The translations under genes and the position numbers were made by a program. This document shows positions 53,318 to 62,640 of a stretch of 64,000 nt of DNA, in pieces (position 1 is the first letter of the stretch; the number at the start of each line of letters is the position of its first letter). Source of the DNA: Toxorhynchites rutilus septentrionalis (lineage: Eukaryota > Arthropoda > Insecta > Diptera > Culicidae); the NCBI RefSeq assembly GCF_029784135.1, contig NC_073745.1, positions 240,900,191 to 240,964,190 on the forward strand, written 5' to 3'. A model generated the notes under the pieces. The model did not search any database, was not told the DNA's origin, and saw nothing but the letters and a program-made list of their open reading frames with translations.

Positions 53318-56300
53318 TCACACACGAAGATCGATAGCTTTAAGGAAAACATATATTTGGGTCATGTAATCAAGGTCTAACCGAGCCAACACATCTCTCA
53401 CCGGCACATTGGGCTGTCTTCCTCGGGCCCGAAGGGAGTTTTCTAAATTCGATCTGGCGACAAGATACATCTCGCACGACCAAACAACATGCTCGATGTC
53501 GTGATAACCTTGACCACAGACGCAGAGATTGTTGCTGGAAAGATTGAAACGAAAGAGAAGTGCATCTAACGAACAGTGATTGGACATGAGTCGGGAGAAG
53601 GTGCGAATAAAGTCCCGACTCAAGTCCAGACTTTTGAACCACGGTTTGAGGCTAACCTTAGGGATAATCGAGTGAAACCACCGGCCCAATTCATCTTCGT
53701 TCCATTTGCGTTGCCAGTTAGCGATGGTATTTTTACGGACTAAAGAAAAAAATTCATTGAAGGCGATTTGACGCTGGTAAATGTCGCCTTCAATCGCACC
53801 TACCTTTGCTAATGAGTCAGCCCTCTCATTACCCGGAATTGAGCAATGTGAAGGAACCCAGACAAAGGTAATGACATAACAGCGTCTGGATAAAGCACTC
53901 AAAATTTCTCGTATTCTCTCAAGGAAGTACGGCGAGTGCTTTTCCGGCCTCACTGAACGGATAGCTTCGACAGAGCTAAGACTATCCGTTACAATGTAAT
54001 AGTGTTCAACAGGTCGTGAGGCGACGCTGTCCAGCGCCCAGTATATCGCTGCCAATTCAGCAATATACACTGAGCAAGGATTCTGAAGACTGTGGGAGGT
54101 GCTAAAAATTTCGTTGAACACTCCAAATCCTGTGGACTCATTCATAGAGGACCCATCAGTAAAGTACATATTATCACAATTGATACCCCCATACTTTGAA
54201 TCGAAGATCGTTGGAGCGATCCTCGATCGTTGATAATCTGAATATCCATGGATATCCTGTTTCATGGACAGATCAAAATGCACAGAGGAATTGATGTAGT
54301 CAGGAAAACAAACACGGTTGGGAATATACGAAGAAGGATCAACCTGCATGGAGATGAATTCATGATATGAACTCATGAATCCGGAGTGAAAATTTAGCTC
54401 GATCAGCTGCTCAAAATTCCCGATCACCAATGGGTTCATAACCTTACACCGGATGAGGAACCGAAGAGATAATAAATTGAAGCGATCTTTTAGTGGGAGT
54501 AGGCCTGCCAAAACCTCGAGACTCATGGTATGCGTTGAGGGCATACATCCCAACGCAATACGGAGACAAAGATACTGAATTCGCTCGAGTTTAATGAGGT
54601 GTGTTTTGGCAGCTGATTGAAAACAGAAACTGCCATACTCCATCACTGAGAGAATAGTTGTTCGATACAACATTATAAGATCTTCGGGATGGGCTCCCCA
54701 CCAGGTGCCGGTAATTGTACGGAGAAAGTTTATTCTTTGTTGACATTTTTTACTCAGATACCTAATATGGACCCCCCAAGTACATTTGGAGTCGAACCAG
54801 ACCCCAAGATACTTGAATGACATAGCATGAGTGATCGGTTTACCCAAAAGTTGAAGCTTTGGTTTTGCTGGTCTATGCTTCCTAGAAAAAACCACCATCT
54901 CTGTTTTCTCCGTGGAGAATTCGATCCCTAGCCCAATGGCCCAGGTTGAAAAATTGTTCAAAGTATCTTGTAAGGGTCCTTGCAGGTCGGATTCGTTTGA
55001 TCCTACGACAGACACCACTCCATCATCTGCAAGTTGTCTTAGGCTGCAATTTTGTGTAAGGCAATTGTCGATGTCGCTTACATAGAAGTTGTACAAAAGG
55101 GGGCTTAAACATGAGCCCTGGGGGAGGCCCATGTAAGAGAACCGACTTACTGCCGAATCTCCGTGAGAAAAGTTCAAATGTTTCTCACAAAGCAAGTTAT
55201 ATAACATATTATTCAATAGAGGCGGCAGACCCCGAGAGTGTAATTTGTCTGACAAAACCTCTATTGAAACAGAATCAAAGGCCCCCTTTATGTCCAAGAA
55301 TACTGAAGCCATTTGTTTTTTTTCGGCGTAAGCCATTTGAATTTCTGAAGAAAGCAACGCAAGACAATCATTCGTCCCCTTGCCCCTGCGGAACCCATAT
55401 TGTGTATCTGAGAGTAAGGCATTCGTTTCAACCCAACGATCAAGGCGAAACAAGATCATTTTCTCCAACAATTTCCGTATACAAGACAGCATTGCTATTG
55501 GGCGGTACGAATTGAAGTCGGACGCGGGTTTTCCGGGTTTTTGAATAGCTATAACTCGTACTTGTCTCCAATCATCCGGAACAACATTATGCTCCAGAAA
55601 CTTATTGAATAAATTCAACAAGCGATGTTTGGCCACATCGGGGAGGTTTTTCAACAAGTTGAACTTAATTCTATCCGATCCTGGAGCCGAATTGTTACTT
55701 GAAAGGAGAGCAAGAGAGAATTCTACCATCGAAAACTCGGAATCAAGATCGCACCTATCTTGTGGTATATCTCGAACAATTCTTTGCACGGGAGCGAAAT
55801 CGGGACAAACCTTTCGCGCAAAATTAAAAATCCATCGATGTGAATGTTCCTCGCTTTCATTCGATGAAGAGCGATTTCTCATGTTTCGAGCCACTTTCCA
55901 TAATTTTTTCATTGACGTATCTCGTGACAAACCTCCCACGAAATTTCGCCAATAAGCACGTTTTTTACCTTTGATCAAGTTTTTAAATTGATTTTCAAGG
56001 TCTAAATACGTTTGAAAATTGTCAATGGTTCCTCGTTTCCGAAAAGCTTTAAATGCATTCGATTTTTCTACATAAAGCTTTGAACATTGGCTATCCCACC
56101 ATGGATTGGGAGGCCTTCGGTGAATGGTGGAACCTGGGATGGGTTTCGTTTGAGCGCGAACCGCGCTGTCATGGATCAAACGAGAAAGGAAGTTATACTC
56201 CTCCAATGGAGGTAAACCATCTCTGGAATTGATGGCTAGAGTAATCGCGTCCGCATATTTTTTCCAGTCAATGTGTCTTGTGAGGTCATATGCCATGTTT

Positions 56301-57001
56301 ATAGATTCAGAAGAATTCGACCCAATGGTGATGGAAATTTTGATTGGCAAGTGATCACTACCGTTGGGATCCTGGATTACATTCCACTTGCAATCTAACG
56401 ATAGTGAATTCGAGCAAAGCGAGAGGTCAAGAGCACTTGGGTTAGCAGGAGGTTTAGGCACACGTGTTGTTTCCCCAGTGTTCAAAACGGTCATATTGAA
56501 GCTGTTACAAAGGTCATATATCAACAATGAACGATTGTCGTCGTACTGTTCCCCCCAGGCAGTTCCGTGAGAGTTGAAGTCTCCCAAGATCAATCGTGGC
56601 TCAGGAAGGAGTGAGCACATGTCAACAAGTTGTTTGCGGCTAACCGCAGCTCTCGGAGGCCAATACAAGCTGACAATACAGAGGTCTTTGCCTTTAATGT
56701 TTGCATGACAAGCAACAGCTTCGATCCCTCCAATAGGTGGAAGGTCAATTCGGAAAAATGAGTGGCACTTATTGATCCCCAATAGCACCCCTCCGTATCT
56801 GTCATCACGGTCCAAGCGTATAATATTAAAATCGTGGAAAGAGAGATCATCTCGCGAAGAAAGCCAAGTTTCGGACAGAGCAAAAACATCACAATTGAAC
56901 TTATGAATTAAAAATTTGAATGCATCCAATTTAGGGATAAGACTACGACAATTCCACTGTAAAACAGTGATATCTCCGACCTCTCTATTCAAATTAGACA
57001 T
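53318..57001 (-). CDS. LINE ORF2: APE endonuclease, reverse transcriptase, RNase H
   Basis: Polyprotein that nicks target DNA, copies the element RNA and degrades RNA of the hybrid. From the ATG at 57001 it has 1,227 residues. Endonuclease (about 12-225): LQWNCRS, LSETW, LGDFNSHG, NPSALDLSL, GSDHLPI. RT (about 480-760): IAIQKPGKP, NSYRPIAMLSC, QYGFRRGKGTND, FLDIKGAFDSV, MGLPQGSCLSPLLY, RQLADDGVVS, FSTEKTEMVVFSRK, FKYLGV. RNase H (about 945-1070): MYFTDGSS, IAELAAIYWA, IVTDSLSS, WVPSHCSIPGNERADSLAK, giving the D-E-D-D set. C-terminal finger CVCGQGYHDIEHVVWSC (about 1160-1176). The RT active site is LADD where most LINEs have [FY]xDD. A TTG at 57004 is in frame but the ATG at 57001 is the natural start. 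It overlaps the end of ORF1 by eight bases. Confidence 0.95.
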   Translation of the reverse strand: MSNLNREVGDITVLQWNCRSLIPKLDAFKFLIHKFNCDVFALSETWLSSRDDLSFHDFNIIRLDRDDRYGGVLLGINKCHSFFRIDLPPIGGIEAVACHANIKGKDLCIVSLYWPPRAAVSRKQLVDMCSLLPEPRLILGDFNSHGTAWGEQYDDNRSLLIYDLCNSFNMTVLNTGETTRVPKPPANPSALDLSLCSNSLSLDCKWNVIQDPNGSDHLPIKISITIGSNSSESINMAYDLTRHIDWKKYADAITLAINSRDGLPPLEEYNFLSRLIHDSAVRAQTKPIPGSTIHRRPPNPWWDSQCSKLYVEKSNAFKAFRKRGTIDNFQTYLDLENQFKNLIKGKKRAYWRNFVGGLSRDTSMKKLWKVARNMRNRSSSNESEEHSHRWIFNFARKVCPDFAPVQRIVRDIPQDRCDLDSEFSMVEFSLALLSSNNSAPGSDRIKFNLLKNLPDVAKHRLLNLFNKFLEHNVVPDDWRQVRVIAIQKPGKPASDFNSYRPIAMLSCIRKLLEKMILFRLDRWVETNALLSDTQYGFRRGKGTNDCLALLSSEIQMAYAEKKQMASVFLDIKGAFDSVSIEVLSDKLHSRGLPPLLNNMLYNLLCEKHLNFSHGDSAVSRFSYMGLPQGSCLSPLLYNFYVSDIDNCLTQNCSLRQLADDGVVSVVGSNESDLQGPLQDTLNNFSTWAIGLGIEFSTEKTEMVVFSRKHRPAKPKLQLLGKPITHAMSFKYLGVWFDSKCTWGVHIRYLSKKCQQRINFLRTITGTWWGAHPEDLIMLYRTTILSVMEYGSFCFQSAAKTHLIKLERIQYLCLRIALGCMPSTHTMSLEVLAGLLPLKDRFNLLSLRFLIRCKVMNPLVIGNFEQLIELNFHSGFMSSYHEFISMQVDPSSYIPNRVCFPDYINSSVHFDLSMKQDIHGYSDYQRSRIAPTIFDSKYGGINCDNMYFTDGSSMNESTGFGVFNEIFSTSHSLQNPCSVYIAELAAIYWALDSVASRPVEHYYIVTDSLSSVEAIRSVRPEKHSPYFLERIREILSALSRRCYVITFVWVPSHCSIPGNERADSLAKVGAIEGDIYQRQIAFNEFFSLVRKNTIANWQRKWNEDELGRWFHSIIPKVSLKPWFKSLDLSRDFIRTFSRLMSNHCSLDALLFRFNLSSNNLCVCGQGYHDIEHVVWSCEMYLVARSNLENSLRARGRQPNVPVRDVLARLDLDYMTQIYVFLKAIDLRV

Positions 57002-58544
57002 CAAGAGAGATAATCATTGCAAGGAGGGGCCATGTTTGCATCAATTGTTGCAAAATTGTCTTTAGTACTGGAAGCATTGAGATGACAATGGTTCTGATGG
57101 AATCGGAAACATTAAAACACGTGAAGATTTGATCCACAAGGTCAGTCAACTTTATAAATCCCGATTGGGAAGTTGAGCTGGACGCAAAAAAAGGGACAGT
57201 TGGGGTTTTTGATGTCCCCTCGAGTGCTGGGTCGTTCGAAGGTGAACTATTCCCACGGAAGCCAGGAGGAACCTGATTTTGCTTGTCCGCTGCACTCGAT
57301 ATTTTAGGCAAGCTAACATGGGGTACCACCGATGGGACTTGTCGTTGAACTTTGGGAGTGGACACATTTTTGCGCCGGGAATTCCCTTTGAAAATAAACG
57401 GTGTGCCCTCGTTAGCTGTATCCGCTTCCAATTCGTCAACTGGCAGTGAAGCAAAGACATTGTTTGTTGGTAATGGTTGTTGAGCCAGTGGGGAAGCGCC
57501 CTTTAAGATATCCGCGAAAGTGCGTTTCGAGCGTTCCTTCAAAGAGCGCTTTTGTTTATCCCAGCGACTCTTGTAAGTTTCACAAGCTGAGAGCACGTGT
57601 GGGGATCCCCCGCAATATGGACACTTATGCTCAGTCGCACTGCAGGATTTCCCCTCATGTTGCTCTCCGCATGTGGCACAGCGCTCCTTGTTGGCGCAAT
57701 AAGCTGCTGTATGACCAACTGACTTGCATTTGTTGCAAGTCATGGGCTTTGGCACGAAGAGTCGCACCGGCAGCCTCAATTTGTCCACCATAACGTAGTC
57801 AGGGAGGGCGGCACCAGCAAAAGTGACTCGAAACGAGTCGTACGGCGTAAATTTCTTTTCTACTCCTTCCTGGGTAACTTTTCCAAGTTGGCGACATTCC
57901 AAGATTTTGACTTCCATCGAAGGAAGCCTCTTGAACCTGCCAACTCCCATACTTTCTATAGTTTTGCACGTCAGACCCGTTTCAGATATAACGCCCCCAA
58001 TTTCTACGTTATGGGAGGGAATAAAAACTCGATATTCGAGGATGAAATGCTTATCAGCAACAATATCGTTCGCGTCCTTTCGGTTAGTCACGACAACTCG
58101 CAGTTTGTTCGGTCTTACTTTGCAAATTTCCGAAACAGAGGTGTATCTTTTCAGATCTGTCATAATCTGTACGACCCTCAAGGCTTTACCATTAGGTTTG
58201 GGCCGGAAAAAAACAACCCAAGGACCAGCGTCAGGCGCATCGTCCGGATAAACCCTGACACGGGGAGCGGAAACAATAGGAGAGGAATTCGAGGACAAGG
58301 TTTGAGTGGGGACAGTAACATCAGAGGGGGGAAGGGATGTCGATGATTGGGTGGATGTATTGGAGGAATCAGGGGAAAGGTTTGCAATCTTTTTTTTGGA
58401 GGGGGGCTTGGTAGTGTGAGTTGACTCGTCCCCAGAAGAAGAATCTTCGGGCATAGGAGTCCGTTTAAGGGACTTACTACACCCTGCTTGAGCAAGCGAG
58501 GGGGAGTCTGAAATGTCCATGTCTAGACCCCCACCCTCCTCCAT
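56994..58544 (-). CDS. LINE ORF1: nucleic-acid-binding gag-like protein
   Basis: 516-residue RNA-binding protein that packages the element RNA. The first 95 residues are Ser/Pro-rich and likely disordered. About 100-265 is a folded gag/RRM-like region (WVVFFRPKPNGKALRVVQIM, RVVVTNRKDANDIV). Three CCHC zinc knuckles follow: CNKCKSVGHTAAYC (270-283), CATCGEQHEGKSC (289-301), CPYCGGSPHVLSAC (308-321). Then a basic stretch ERSKRTFADIL typical of I- and Jockey-group ORF1 proteins. Starts at ATG 58544 after a T/A-rich leader. The stop TAA (56994-56996) lies inside ATGTCTAA, which also starts ORF2. Confidence 0.93.
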   Translation of the reverse strand: MEEGGGLDMDISDSPSLAQAGCSKSLKRTPMPEDSSSGDESTHTTKPPSKKKIANLSPDSSNTSTQSSTSLPPSDVTVPTQTLSSNSSPIVSAPRVRVYPDDAPDAGPWVVFFRPKPNGKALRVVQIMTDLKRYTSVSEICKVRPNKLRVVVTNRKDANDIVADKHFILEYRVFIPSHNVEIGGVISETGLTCKTIESMGVGRFKRLPSMEVKILECRQLGKVTQEGVEKKFTPYDSFRVTFAGAALPDYVMVDKLRLPVRLFVPKPMTCNKCKSVGHTAAYCANKERCATCGEQHEGKSCSATEHKCPYCGGSPHVLSACETYKSRWDKQKRSLKERSKRTFADILKGASPLAQQPLPTNNVFASLPVDELEADTANEGTPFIFKGNSRRKNVSTPKVQRQVPSVVPHVSLPKISSAADKQNQVPPGFRGNSSPSNDPALEGTSKTPTVPFFASSSTSQSGFIKLTDLVDQIFTCFNVSDSIRTIVISMLPVLKTILQQLMQTWPLLAMIISLDV

Positions 58545-58989
58545 TCTTAGAACGAACGATTATTATCTTTACAATTTTTTTATCTCACTTGTAAAAAAAA
58601 AAAAAAAAACTTAAATAAAATAAAAATAATCACATAAATTTGTTGTTCCGATATGCGCTCTGTTACCCTATTAAGGGAGACACAAAAGTCACGCGCTACG
58701 GAGACAACACAATAGCAGAAGTTATTGTTGTACTCAACTGAGCGTCAACCACGTGTTGACGATGCCGTTATGGTTATTGATCCACTACAGACGCCGATCC
58801 AGACCACTGCAGAGGCGCTGCTTCCTCGGTTCTGGCTGCTTTGGGCACTTTGGGCACTAATTCACCACAGAACACACGAGAAAAAAAAACCAACTCGTTG
58901 GGGAGAAGAGAAAAAAAAAACTTCGAGAACAATGCTTGAGGAGTGATGAATAGCACATCCAGCTCCATCAAGTTGTTAGCGAGGAATGT
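58545..58989 (-). promoter_or_regulatory. LINE 5' UTR with presumed internal promoter
   Basis: 445 nt from the target-site duplication to ORF1, beginning ACATTCCTCGCTAAC on the minus strand. It contains two T-tract segments and a 17-base homopolymer at 58593-58609. Full-length LINEs carry an internal Pol II promoter here. No specific element was identified. Confidence 0.6.
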
Positions 58990-59001
58990 GAAAAAATCTA
59001 T
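58990..59001. repeat. target-site duplication of the full-length LINE, right copy
   Basis: GAAAAAATCTAT, identical to 52971-52982. Confidence 0.9.
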
Positions 59002-59680
59002 AGCATTCCAGATAAATCTGTACGTATGGCAACATTGCTCTTGCCATTCAGTATGCATTAAAACAAATACCCTGCAACAAAGCGGTCATCACAATTACGA
59101 TTCGACAGTCATCCAGCTAGCAACCAGCAACCAAAGCCGAGGGGTTTAGGTGAAGCTTTCTGGAAGCTAGATGGGAATGAAATGAAGAGCTTTAAAACCT
59201 CTATAATTCAACTCTGGCGAAACGATCAGTTTTTCAATAACCGGGAACAATTTAAGTAACTGCAACAACCTAAGCAGCAGCAAAAACATTGGCAACAGGA
59301 GCATCAAACGATATTTTCAATTTTGCTGTCACAACCTGAACGAAAATACGACGCGTGTGCTTTCACTTCGCTCCAGTCGCTACGTATTTTATTCCGTCGT
59401 TTACCAAGCAAATTGAGGAGAATATATTTATGTTCTTTTCTGAATAATTCTCCAGAAGAGTTGCGAACTTGCAAGTTCGAGCGTTCAGAGACACGTTTCC
59501 ACTGGTAAACCGTGCGCCATCCGATCTGAGCTTCCGCTTCCTTGCTGTCAATCAAACACACACAGTAATGCAAGTTTGAACGATGGACGCTCCGTGTGGA
59601 TTTCCATTTCGTCTAGCCTCTATATTTTTGGATCACATGCACACATTGTTGTTGTTTTTCATACCTTGAGGTAGATTGAA
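59002..59680. other. non-coding stretch
   Basis: No gene or repeat recognised. Mixed composition. Confidence 0.35.
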
Positions 59681-59687
59681 GCGGTTA

Positions 59688-59755
59688 TTAAAAGAGGATT
59701 GATAATACTGGTATCATATCAAATTGCGCATTTTCTCTTGAAAGTTTGGGTACAA
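59688..59755. repeat. direct-repeat fragment also at 62655-62785
   Basis: AAAAGAGGA, GATAATACTGGT/GATATTGGTG and TTTTCTCTT-AAA-TTTGGGT occur in both places, with about 60 extra bases in the right copy. Possibly parts of the ITmD37E element. Confidence 0.45.
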
Positions 59756-59829
59756 ATAGCTTAGAGTGTATTGTTTACACTGTATTTTTATCGCTGTCAG
59801 TTTTTCAAAAATTGTAAAAAATTGTGTCA

Positions 59830-60044
59830 CCCGCAAATCTTGGCGAACGGCAAAATACGATGAGCAAGTCACGGGGCCGGAAACTGTACACCCAGATGCT
59901 GACGAAGCCCGATTGTCTCAACATGGATGATGAGATTTACGTCAAGGCGGACTACCGCCAGCTTCCGGGGTTACTGTTCTTCATCGCCCAGCAAAGGCGG
60001 AGGAAAAAAGAAAGTAGAAACTTTCAAAGTATGACAAGAAAAAA
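59830..60044 (+). pseudogene. ITmD37E-type transposase, first catalytic region
   Basis: Reads RGRKLYTQMLTKPDCLNMDD, EIYVKADYRQLPG and FFIAQQRRRK, then frame-shifted KLSKYDKKK. MDDE.YVKAD.+QLPG is the first catalytic block of mosquito ITmD37E transposases. The frame is cut at 60044 by a DINE-like element and resumes at 62530. Confidence 0.8.
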
Positions 60045-60160
60045 GGAGGATTGCGTCCGAGGCACGACCGCTTAGTTGACGTAGGATTACGTTAGGCTAT
60101 CTGTTGAGTTTGGATATGTTTGAAGAATTACATCGTTAAACTCTTTCATAATGATTTGGT

Positions 60161-60176
60161 GGCCCTGAAAAGGGCC
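60161..60176 (-). terminator. histone mRNA 3' stem-loop
   Basis: On the minus strand GGCCCTTTTCAGGGCC: six-base stem, loop TTTC, exactly the metazoan replication-dependent histone form, with AAAAC before and ACCAAA after. A purine-rich GAAAGAG follows at about 60140-60146, in the place of a histone downstream element. No histone coding sequence was found upstream (60180-60700). It sits inside DINE-like copy F. Confidence 0.7.
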
Positions 60177-60731
60177 GTTTTGTTTGGTTGTTGGGTATTG
60201 TTTGTTCACTCCACCAGTGTTTACCGAGTGATTATGACAGAAGGATGGTAAACAGTCGTTGGATGGTGTGTATCAGATAAAAGATACCGAAGTGGAACGA
60301 GATATGATGAAAAACGCCCCCTGTGATCCTAGACGAGATGCCTCCTGTGATATGTATGGATGAAATAAAGAAAAATAACTCACCAATGTAATATAAGATA
60401 ATTACCAATACCGGACACAATTATCAAATTTTCATCATTTTCAATTTTCATTTTCATCAGTAAAACATGTTACTTTGATATAGAGAAAACATATTTGAAT
60501 TGGGAAAGCTAATTTTCTTTTATAATTTTACTTTCTGAGTGTTTATTCAAACCAATGCGAGATTTAATTGGACTAACAACACCTAATACTATATGTATTG
60601 CATATGGGGAATCACTATTTCTTCACTTTTCCAATTTTTCTCGCCGTTAAATTTTCCTTGGGTGAAAATGGACACAACATAACAGACAGCTTAAACCAAA
60701 CGACCCGTTCTCGAGCGGGAATACACCTTGG

Positions 60732-61775
60732 TTTTTGACGTAGGACTACGTCTTTCATTTCTGTACCGGGGTGTAAGTTCAGAGTTTCGAAAGCGAGAGA
60801 GTGACGCTGGACTGCAAGGTTTTGAACGTTAATACCTCTTTACCGGCTGAACTGAGCGGTATAATAATCACTCCATCCTAAAGATAAAATGTCAACGAGT
60901 TATATGATTGTCACTTATTGGTCCAAAAAATCGTTTCAATAGCTTCAACATTGCTTGAAAGCAAGCTCTTGAAGTCATAACAATCTAGATCATTGATGAT
61001 GATTGGTGATCGCAATGTGCTCCCGAACACGGACGCAAAATCTAGGCACCTGGAGAAACCGTCATAGCGAATACATGTAAGCTGTGATTTTCTTTTGCTC
61101 GCTTGCATTGGTTTTGGGAAACCATAGCGGACACATGAAAGGTGTGAGTACATCAGTTTCCGTTCTGCTTTCGCATGGAACAGTCGTGAAAAATTGTTTG
61201 CATGTGAATGCGTCCGAGCGAAGAAATAATCGCACCCATTTCCGCATTCGACTTGGTGTTCCCTTGATGCAATCCGATAGCATCAGTTTATGTTCTGTTT
61301 TCGCATGGAAAATTCATCATGAAAATGTCATGAAAAATTGCCACATCACGATAAAAACGAAATAAATTTCATGCAAGGTTATACAGACTTTATTTCGTTT
61401 TCAGCATGAAATGGCGCCCTATGTTTCTATTCTGCGCATGGAGTGATCATGAAAAATCTCGTGTTATTCTCACGAAAACAAAAATGAATCACGTATCAAA
61501 CATCTTCAGTTGCTTTTACAAGGCCACTCGAATTTCATCGGTTCGTTTCGGGACCATAAACAAGTTCGAAAGAGTTGAATTTTATGTTAATAACAATTCC
61601 ATACTTATACTCATCTACCCACACACTGAAAAGAAAAAACTTTCAGCAATCTTTCAAAATATTCATTAATTCATTAATTAAGAATTGATTCAGATGCAAT
61701 GTCAAACTAATGATTACCGAGCCAACGGTAGTCCTACGTCTACCTTGCGGTTATATCACAGATATAACCCACTTC
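60732..61775 (+). mobile_element. DINE-1/Helentron-like element, copy G, nested in copy F
   Basis: 5' end TTTTTGACGTAGGACTACGTC (60732-60752, 21 bases written as T5 plus GACGTAGGACTACGTC). 3' inverted copy AGTCCTACGTC at 61730-61740, then TACCTTGC and a perfect 9-bp hairpin, GGTTATATC (61749-61757) and GATATAACC (61761-61769). Interior with about three 125-bp repeats of TTTCGCATGGAA (61155-61460). No coding capacity. Confidence 0.75.
61749..61769 (-). other. 3' terminal hairpin of DINE-like copy G
   Basis: Nine perfect pairs, GGTTATATC with GATATAACC, three-base loop. Compare GGTTGTGTT with GACACGACC in copy B: two positions change together, keeping the pairs. Confidence 0.8.
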
Positions 61776-61995
61776 TTGTTTTATTTATGAAAATTGAACT
61801 AAATTGTTTCATTTATCAAGTCATTATTAACACAACTGCTACCATATACAATTTTACACTTACACTTGTGCTAAATTATTCACAATACACGATCGGTCAT
61901 TGATATCAAATTTCACGAAGCAACCAACATTATTGCTAGAATTAATCGTATCACTCACCTTACTTGCAATATAAAAACTCTCCCGACTTGCATAT

Positions 61996-62235
61996 ATTTG
62001 CAAAGCCGATTTCCCCCGGGCACCTTGGTTTTGATGTTGCTGTTAGGGAACACATTTCGGTAGGAACAAAAATTCCCCCTACTTTCATGTATTTTCAATG
62101 TCGTTTTTCCCCAGGCAGCTTCGTTTTGATGTCTCTGTTAGGGAATACATTACGGTAGGAACAAAAGCTCCCCCTACTCTCATGTGTTTGCAATGCCTAT
62201 TCCCCCAGGCAGCTTGATTTTGATGTCTCTGTTAG
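61996..62235. repeat. tandem repeat, 95-bp period, about 2.5 units
   Basis: CAAAGCCGAT, CAATGTCGTT and CAATGCCTAT stand at 62001, 62096 and 62191, each followed by CCCC and TTAGGGAA. Homologous to the 110-bp array at 47.5 kb, in the same orientation relative to the element ends. Confidence 0.85.
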
Positions 62236-62236
62236 G

Positions 62237-62528
62237 GACCCGCCGCCTGTGTCGTCAATTTCAACCAATCAGAAATGGGTATTTCCGTTAGGATAGATGT
62301 TGACATTTTTCAATTGTTCGATAGTTAGTTTCATGACATATATTATTTTTTTCAATATAAGAAATTGTTTTGGAGTACCGAAATCGGTTGACGCAAAAAT
62401 TTCATTAATCCATCAAGAAATAACTGAGCAATAAGCGTTTGAAATTGGACCATTTTCACGATGTGCTCGATTTTCGATTTTCAACTTGTACCCCAATATG
62501 TTACCGAAAGACGTAATCCTACGTCAAA
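62237..62528 (-). repeat. 5' region of DINE-like copy F, shared with copy C
   Basis: Matches 39184-39474 closely over about 290 bp (for example GTACCCCAATATGTT and GACGCAAAAATTTCAT). Confidence 0.85.
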
Positions 62529-62529
62529 A

Positions 62530-62640
62530 CATGGGAAGCGATCTGCTCGTGTGATAATCGGAGTGCGCCGTCCGTAACTATCGGGGCTGTTAACGCACAA
62601 ATGTTCCTTCGTACCGCTTCCAAGGACATGAACCACCCCC
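62530..62640 (+). pseudogene. ITmD37E-type transposase, continuation
   Basis: Reads WEAICSCDNRSAPSVTIGAV then NAQMFLR, the block that directly follows the KKYMVWQ region in ITmD37E transposases. It therefore continues the fragment at 59830-60044 across the DINE insertion. Confidence 0.8.

Larger units (their letters stand above)
52983..58989 (-). mobile_element. full-length I-type LINE (two ORFs, RNase H)
   Basis: 6,007 bp on the minus strand between perfect 12-bp target-site duplications. It runs 5' UTR (445 nt), ORF1, ORF2 and a 3' UTR of about 330 nt ending in A-rich tail. Both ORFs are open over their full length and carry all expected motifs, and the duplications are identical, so it may be a recently active copy. 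The I/LOA/Loner group is suggested by RNase H plus an APE endonuclease. The clade was not tested. Confidence 0.93.
60045..62529 (-). mobile_element. DINE-1/Helentron-like element, copy F, carrying copy G
   Basis: Minus orientation. 5' end at 62529 (TTTTGACGTAGGATTACGTC). 3' inverted copy GTTGACGTAGGATTACG at about 60076-60092 (plus), then GC and hairpin arms GGATTGCGTC (60048-60057) and GGCACGACC (60061-60069). It splits an ITmD37E frame. Without the nested copy G it is about 1.4 kb. It holds a 95-bp tandem repeat (61996-62235), and a histone-type 3' stem-loop near its 3' end. Confidence 0.75.

Noticed and set aside
57823..58346. 142- and 152-codon plus-strand frames
   Set aside because: Antisense to LINE ORF1, no domain.
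60180..60420. Degraded histone H2B end upstream of the stem-loop
   Set aside because: Only a handful of residues could be matched, no better than chance. No histone coding sequence is claimed.
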